From: Harmothoe impar
Lineage: Eukaryota > Annelida > Polychaeta > Phyllodocida > Polynoidae
Direction of reading: 5' to 3'
DNA: 64,000 nucleotides
Assembly (NCBI GenBank): GCA_947462335.1
Contig: OX381704.1
Coordinates: 24,637,955 to 24,701,954 of the forward strand
Below are positions 58,888 to 64,000 of the stretch, piece after piece. Every line of letters starts with the position of its first letter. The first letter of the stretch is position 1. A model generated the notes under the pieces. It saw only the letters and a list, made by a program, of their open reading frames with translations. It did not search any database and was not told where the DNA came from. The position numbers and the translations under genes are program-made.

Positions 58888-60171
58888 GATCCCGAGGGGC
58901 AGGTGGCCAGGTGGCTGCAAATCCTCGGAACTTACGACTATTCCATTCAGCACCGACCAGGGCGGCTACATGGTAACGCCGACGGCCTCTCGCGCGCGCC
59001 GTGTCGACAGTGCGGCCGCTGCGATGGGGAGCCGGAAGACGTTAGCCACGTGGTACGGGCCATTACCCGGCAGGGCGCCGCCGACCCCACGGTGGCAGAG
59101 GAGGTACGGGCGGAATGGGTGAAGGACCAGAAGGAGGACTCCGTTTTGGGACCAGTATACCAATGGGTGGAAAAGGGGGTGACCCCCACGGCAGAGGAAA
59201 TAGCCGCCTCCCCATACGCTTTGAAGTCCCTAGTCAGCCAAATGAGCCGGCTGGAAATACGGCAGGAACTGCTCGGACGATGGTGGTTCGTACCGGGAAG
59301 CACGAGGGCGTTCCAGATTATAGTGCCGGAAAAGCGGACAGAAGAGGCCTGGAGAACAGCGCACGGGGCTGGGGTAGCCGGTCACTTCGGTCGTGACCGC
59401 ACGCTGCGGAAGGTGCAGGAGCGCTGGTATTGGCCGGAGTTCCGCCGGGACGTGACTTACTGGACCGCGGTCTGCACCCGATGCTTGGAGCGGAAACCCC
59501 CGCCCCATCCCAGGAGGGGACCGATGGGCCACGTAGCGGTCAGTTTGCCGATGGAGAGAGTCGCGATAGACATCATGGGCCCCCTACCCCGAACGCCAGG
59601 GGGGAACGCTTACATAGCAGTCATCGTGGACTACTTCACGAAGTGGGCCGAGGCGGTGCCCCTGCGCAACCAAGAGGCAGCCACCGTAGCCCGGGCATTG
59701 GTGGATACAGTTGTATGCCGGTTCGGAGCCCCTGCGGAGCTACACTCGGATCAGGGCCGGAACTTTCAGTCCAACCTGTTCCGGGAGGTGGTACGGATCC
59801 TGGGGGCGAAACAAACCAGGACGTGCGCTTTCAACCCGAGGTCTGACGGGATGGTGGAAAGGGCCAACCGAACCATAGAGGCACTCCTGTCGGCGGTGGT
59901 AGCCTCGGACCACAAAGACTGGGACGAGCATTTAGGGATGGTCATGGCCGCGTACAGGGCGTCAGTCCACTCTAGCACTGGGGTGACGCCCAACATGATG
60001 ATGTTGGGGCGGGAGACGAACATTCCGCTATCACTCCTGTACCCGGAGCAAGAGGAAGCCATCGGGGGGGGGTGCAGAAGGGTACGTGGCCAACCTACAG
60101 CGGCAGACCGCATTGGCCCACTCTCTGGCTCGGGAGAACATTGGATGTGCAGTGGAAAGGCAGGCCCGTAA
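58888..60171 (+). CDS. pol: RNase H end and integrase
   Basis: In frame with the RT segment beyond the amber. It begins with the last RNase H block (WLQILGTYDYSIQHRPGRLH, HGNADGLSR with the final Asp). The integrase follows: zinc-binding H-H-C-C (His 59362 to CxxC 59473-59484); catalytic core with Asp 59569 (AIDIMGPL), Asp 59749 (HSDQGRNF) and Glu 59857 (GMVERANRTIE). The last two are separated by 35 residues, the classic DD35E. All catalytic residues are intact. At the G9 run 60064-60072 the meaningful frame moves +1. This frame then reads unrelated residues to TAA 60169-60171, while the integrase C-terminus continues in the frame annotated next. Confidence 0.92.
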   Translation, partial: DPEGQVARWLQILGTYDYSIQHRPGRLHGNADGLSRAPCRQCGRCDGEPEDVSHVVRAITRQGAADPTVAEEVRAEWVKDQKEDSVLGPVYQWVEKGVTPTAEEIAASPYALKSLVSQMSRLEIRQELLGRWWFVPGSTRAFQIIVPEKRTEEAWRTAHGAGVAGHFGRDRTLRKVQERWYWPEFRRDVTYWTAVCTRCLERKPPPHPRRGPMGHVAVSLPMERVAIDIMGPLPRTPGGNAYIAVIVDYFTKWAEAVPLRNQEAATVARALVDTVVCRFGAPAELHSDQGRNFQSNLFREVVRILGAKQTRTCAFNPRSDGMVERANRTIEALLSAVVASDHKDWDEHLGMVMAAYRASVHSSTGVTPNMMMLGRETNIPLSLLYPEQEEAIGGGCRRVRGQPTAADRIGPLSGSGEHWMCSGKAGP

Positions 60172-63100
60172 CTACGACGCCCGGGCAGTGCGAGACGTAA
60201 TCCCGGTAGGGGCCACGGTGTACTACCACTGGCCCGGGAAGAAGGTGGGGCTCAGCCCGAAGTTGCAACGGTTATGGACCGGGCCGTGGACGGTCACAAA
60301 ACAAATATCCCAAGTAGTATATGAGATCCGGCGGCCGCCCAGGGCCGTAAAAATAGTACCGTATGATCGACTAAAGGTGGTGCCTGATCCACCCCCAGGG
60401 GCACGCCCGGCACGCCCGGAAGAGGAGGAGGGGCAGGAAGGAGGTACGGTTCCAGGGGGACAGGTAGTACGGAGTATAAGAAGTGCCCCCCCCAACTTAA
60501 CTCAGGCTGTGGAGGGGTGCTGCGGATCCGGCGGATCCGGCGGATCTGGCGGATCAGCTGGGAGGCGGATTGGGTTGCTTCCGCTTCCGGCGCGGCGGAT
60601 CCTTGACAGCGATCCGGACGTTAAAATGGCGGACGTATGGGCGAGACTGGGGGCATCTAAGAAAGAGAAGAAGAGGTCGCTGGCACGCTTCGTCATTCCC
60701 AAATTGAAGAGTAAGCAGGAGAAGAAGGGTAGAGGAGGTAGGCGGTCAAACAGGGAGCCCACCCCCCCCAGGGAGAGAGGGAGGAGGGAATCCGCACGCG
60801 GTAGCCCCCAAGGTCACGGTAATGGCTCCCGCTCCCGCCATTCCGGGCGATCCGCCGGATCCGCCGGAGATCTCGCCCGGAGCGAGAAGTCCCGCGGGGC
60901 AGCGAGACCTAAACAATCCGCCAAGCCGGATGGCTCCGCACGATCCGGTCTCGTGCGGAGCGAGAGGGAGCGAGACTCCGCGGGATGTAAACAGCAGAGA
61001 CGATCCGCCAGCTCCGCCGAAAGAGTGTCAGCTTCATCGGGGAGTCTTCGGATCGGTACCGTAGCGGATCGAGGGAGTGCCGCCAAAGGACAGGTGGTCG
61101 CTAGCCTCCTTGGAGGATCCGGGCACCCTAACAAGCCGGAAGCAGCGGTCTCCACGCAGGCAGCCCCACTCCAGAGCCTCCTAAAGATCCCGGTCCCCGT
61201 GAGTACCCACACCATAGCTGCCCCAGTGATAGGGCCAGTGCCCCCAGAGCCGGACGGTGAGTTGCCCCCTGTTCGAGTGTGCTTGGAGGAGGGGGAGGAG
61301 GGCGAGATGTACAACTGTACAGTGTGTAGCGCCACCTTCTCCAACACCTCGAACAGGGCGAGGCACATGAGGGAGGCCCACGGTCCCCCTAGGGGATGGA
61401 TGTGCCCTCTGGAGGGGTGCGACGGGGGAGACCGTGTGGCGGAGGGACGCACGGCCTACACGGCCAAGAGGAAGGGGGACGTGCAGCGGCACCTCCAGCG
61501 CCACCACGGGGATCGGGGCGTCGCCCACCCCTGGTTTGCCAGCAGTAGAGAGTTCCCCGAGGCACACCCCATAGTTCCCACAGTACACGCGGCGCCGCCG
61601 CCGAGTTGTGGTGGGGGCGCACAGCAGGGACCTCAGGTGCCACCGCCGATTCCACCGCCGGTGGCTCCTGCCCAGCAGCAACCTCCGATGCCACCGCCAG
61701 CGGTTCCAGGCCAGCAGCCCCTCCCGTTGCAACAACCACCGGTGGTAGCACGACCGCAGCTCCCCCGGTTGCCGCCACCAGCAGCTGCGTCCCGGTCGGA
61801 GGCACCGGCTGCGGGTCACGGGACCCCGGGCACAAGGAGGACGAGGGCTTCCCTTGCCCACTGTAGTGGCGCTACCCCACCACCCCGAGCCAGCACGTCG
61901 GCAGCCGGAGTACCCCCCAGGGCCGCGGCCCCTGGGCCACAGGTGGAGAGCCGTTGCCGCCCCACGAGCCCGCGGAGACGGTCGCCGCGGATCTCGTACC
62001 TCGACTGCAGCCCCTCCCTGCCTCCTCCGTCCAAGCTGAGGCGCCTCAGCACCAAGGCCGAATTGAAGACGCCGCCGGCAGGTCGCTCCATCCTGCGAAC
62101 CCCGGGCTCCCTGGGAGAGTCCCCGGGGATATCCCTCGGTACCCCGGGTGGCAGCGGCAGCGAGGATGGGGCCTCCCCGATGCAGCGAGAGGCCGCCTCT
62201 GCTGCAGAGAACCTCATGGCTATGAGGACACCAGACCTCCCCCGGAGGGAGAGGCCGGGCCGATCCGACGACCCGGTGAAGTACGCACGGGTCGACCTGG
62301 ACAGCTCGGACCCCGACTCCCCCCCTCCCCACGAGGAGGCTTCCCCCTCTGGACAGCTCGCCATCAAGGAGGAGCGTCCGGCACCGGATGCACCACCACA
62401 GGTTGCGGTACGCCCCCATCCTCCGCAGGTGGCAGCGCCCCAGGACGTGACAGGGGTGGATTCGTCAGTGCTGCACCAGCTGCACTCCCAGATGGCCGGG
62501 CAGCCAGCCATCTACAGGGAGGGGGCGACCATCAGCCCCACGTTGGCAGGTCTGCTCTTCCGGTACGATCCCACCAATAACGTGTACGTGCAGCTGCCCC
62601 AGACCACCTTACGGACCCCCTCTCCTGGGAGGGAGGGCTGCTCGGTGACGGTCCGGGTGGGGGGAGATGGCGCCGTTGTCGGGGGACCCTCTACCGGGGT
62701 GGCGCCCCACACGGCCTGCAGTACCGCCACCAGCTCGGAGGACACGGAGCGGCAGCAGGAGGCCGGGGAGGTTGGGGGACTCCATGCCGGAGTAGCGCCC
62801 CACACCCTGTCCGCACCTGCCTCGTCGGTTCCCAGCCCCCGCAGCACGGAGGCCACAACCACTCCCGTTCCCCTCGGCGCAGACGGCTCGCCCTCGTCTT
62901 TGGCCGAGCTACCGGATGCCACAGTGGCGTCCCACACCGCTGGCGTACCGGAGGTCGCCATCGCCACAGCCACTCCCGTCCCCCTCGGCGCAGACGGCTC
63001 GCCCTCGTCTTTGGCCGAGCGACCGGATGCCACAGTGGCGTCCCACACCGCTGGCGTACCGGAGGTCGCCATCGCCACAGCGGCCACAACCACTCCCGTC

Positions 63101-64000
63101 CTCCTCGGCGCAGACGGCTCGCCCTCGTCTTTGGCCGAGCTACCGGATGCCACAGTGGCGTCCCACACCGCTGGCGCACCGGAGGTCGCCATCGCCACAG
63201 CCACTCCCGTCCCCCTCGGCGCAGACGGCTCGCCCTCGTCTTTGGCCGAGCGACCGGATGCCACAGTGGCGTCCCACACCGCTGGCGTACCGGAGGTCGC
63301 CATCGCCACAGCCACTCCCGTCCCCCTCGGCGCAGACGGCTCGCCCTCGTCTTTGGCCGAGCGACCGGATGCCACAGTGGTGTCCCACACCGCTGGCGCA
63401 CCAGAGGTCGCCACCATGCCTTCCCCCCTCGGTGCAGACGGCTCGTCCCCGGCGTTGGCCAAGCAGGGCGAGACCGCGCTCATGGAGGTGACTCTCACCG
63501 CTCCCGGGCCCCCTGGTGCAGGCGACTCATCACCACAGGCTGACCAGGCTGAAGCCGGTTCAGGCTCAGGAGACGCCGGGGAGGTGTTACTCCCGACGAC
63601 TGCACCCGCCGCAGCAGTGAGTCCGGTGCGCACGCCAGTGCCCATCCACACTGCCACCAGTACCCCCGAGTCGGACACCCCGGACTCGCGGCAGCAGCCC
63701 CTGTCGGACACGCCAGTGCCCATCAACACTGCCACCAGCACCCCACACCCCTCACCACACAGCACCTCTCAGTCGGACACCCCGGACTCGCGGCAGCAGC
63801 CCCTGTCGGACACTCGACAGGTGGTCCTGGCTACGGCTACGGGGGGGGGAGGGTCCACTACACACGCCACGGGAGAGGCGCAGGACTCTCGCCAGGCGGT
63901 TCTGCAGCCCCAGGCCGGTACCTCGCGCCGGGAGGATGCGCCCCGGGCCACCGAGCAGGACACCTTCACACTCCACCCTAAGGTGATGCAGCTACTCAAC
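60065..64000 (+). CDS. integrase C-terminus fused to a giant zinc-finger/repeat extension (open at window end)
   Basis: Frame 2 is stop-free from 59987 to 64000 (1338 codons) and has no end in the window. It starts as the integrase C-terminus: an alpha-helical stretch (LARENIGCAVERQARNYDA) and a GPY/F-like module (KVGLSPKLQRLWTGPWTV, YEIRRPP) to about 60390. Then come an acidic/Gly linker, GGS repeats (60521-60560), a strongly basic KKEKKRSLARF...KKGRGGRR region (60658-60770, NLS-like), SARSAG-type repeats also found in Gag, two C2H2-like fingers (61316-61507), a Pro/Gln-rich region, an S/T/P-rich acidic region, and a 37-residue tandem repeat (62862-63470). A stop-free span this long, in frame with integrase, supports a real fusion. 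High GC makes stops rarer, so caution is needed. Function unknown; a chromatin- or DNA-binding targeting role is a guess. Confidence 0.7.
61316..61507 (+). other. two C2H2-like zinc fingers in the extension
   Basis: Finger 1 is YNCTVCSATFSNTSNRARHM with a final His four residues later (C-x2-C-x12-H-x4-H), a regular spacing. Finger 2 starts WMCPLEGC and ends QRHLQRHH, with a long 23-residue gap between the second Cys and first His, so it is atypical. No membrane segment or envelope motif is present, so this is not an env gene. Confidence 0.7.
62862..63470 (+). repeat. 111-bp (37-residue) tandem repeat in the extension
   Basis: Successive AGACGGCTCG anchors fall at 62881, 62992, 63112, 63223, 63334 and 63436, i.e. 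spacings of 111, 120, 111, 111 and 102. The unit encodes PLGADGSPSSLAERPDATVA followed by SHTAGVPEVAIATATPV. All spacings are multiples of 3, so the frame is kept. Confidence 0.95.
63600..63825 (+). repeat. second in-frame duplication in the extension
   Basis: TPVPIHTATSTP / TPVPINTATSTP and SDTPDSRQQPLSDT each appear twice, about 140 bp apart. Confidence 0.85.

Larger units (their letters stand above)
53960..64000 (+). mobile_element. Ty3/Gypsy-type LTR retrotransposon, over 10 kb, runs off window
   Basis: Order: LTR, primer binding site, gag, protease, RT, RNase H, integrase. RT before integrase is the Ty3/Gypsy order. The internal region is much more GC-rich than the host DNA, and GGATCC-GGC/GCC motifs recur in the LTR, gag and the post-integrase region. 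No 3' LTR was found before 64000, so the element exceeds the usual 5-7 kb. Reading-frame lesions: two G9 runs, one protease/RT break and one amber. This copy is probably inactive as sequenced, although assembly errors at homopolymers could explain two of the lesions. Confidence 0.9.

Noticed and set aside
60521..60560. start of a 3' LTR, because GGCGGATC repeats resemble those in the 5' LTR
   Set aside because: The similarity is limited to the short motif; no TGTAGCGGGAG start, TATA box or AT-rich second half follows.
61181..62419. 412-codon minus-strand ORF (and 417 codons at 62512-63765)
   Set aside because: Antisense shadows of the plus-strand extension. GC-rich codons rarely give stops on the other strand, and the peptides show no domain. 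They serve as a caution about ORF length here.
60172..64000. envelope gene downstream of integrase
   Set aside because: No signal peptide, furin-like site, fusion peptide or transmembrane segment is visible; the sequence is finger-bearing and low-complexity instead.

Overview
The window is animal (metazoan) nuclear DNA, most likely from a marine invertebrate such as a lancelet, hemichordate, echinoderm or mollusc. I cannot fix the species. Reasons: an apparent spliced exon ending at a GT donor, a tRNA-derived SINE pair, many non-autonomous DNA transposons of several superfamilies, minisatellites, a LINE fragment and a Ty3/Gypsy LTR element. There is no bacterial gene organisation; almost every short ORF in the first 54 kb looks like noise.

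Layout. 1-168 is the tail of a GC-rich exon of an unrecognised host gene. 0.2-54 kb is AT-rich intronic or intergenic DNA, dominated by repeats. A TTAA-flanked, piggyBac-like MITE family with two internal hairpins appears about 20 times. A head-to-head pair of tRNA-Gln-like SINE copies lies at 4.1-4.6 kb. A 5'-truncated LINE is at 7.8-9.1 kb. Minisatellites lie near 0.3, 9.7, 10.3, 17.7-18.3 and 39.2 kb. Diverged duplications fill 22.2-34.7 kb (2 to 3 copies) and 43.5-45.4 kb (2 copies). TE insertions are stacked inside older TEs at 34.8-35.1 and 48.8-50.9 kb. Two places, 35336-35394 and the insert at 48878-49076, might be coding, with low confidence.

53.96 kb to the window end is one very GC-rich Ty3/Gypsy-type element, inserted in sense orientation: 5' LTR (53960-54266), primer binding site, gag with coiled coils, capsid and a CCHC knuckle, protease, RT-RNase H and a DDE integrase. 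The gag/protease junction carries a textbook -1 frameshift arrangement: heptamer, 6-nt spacer, perfect 10-bp stem. The copy is damaged by +1 shifts at two G9 runs, a frame break between protease and RT, an amber stop inside RNase H, and YLED instead of YxDD in RT.

The most unusual object is what follows the integrase. Its frame does not stop after the GPY/F-like module but stays open from 59987 to the last base (1338 codons, still open). It encodes a basic region, two C2H2-like zinc fingers, a long Pro/Ser-rich region and a tandem 37-residue repeat. A peptide in this extension also occurs in Gag, which ties it to the element. No 3' LTR is seen, so the element is over 10 kb long and continues past the window.
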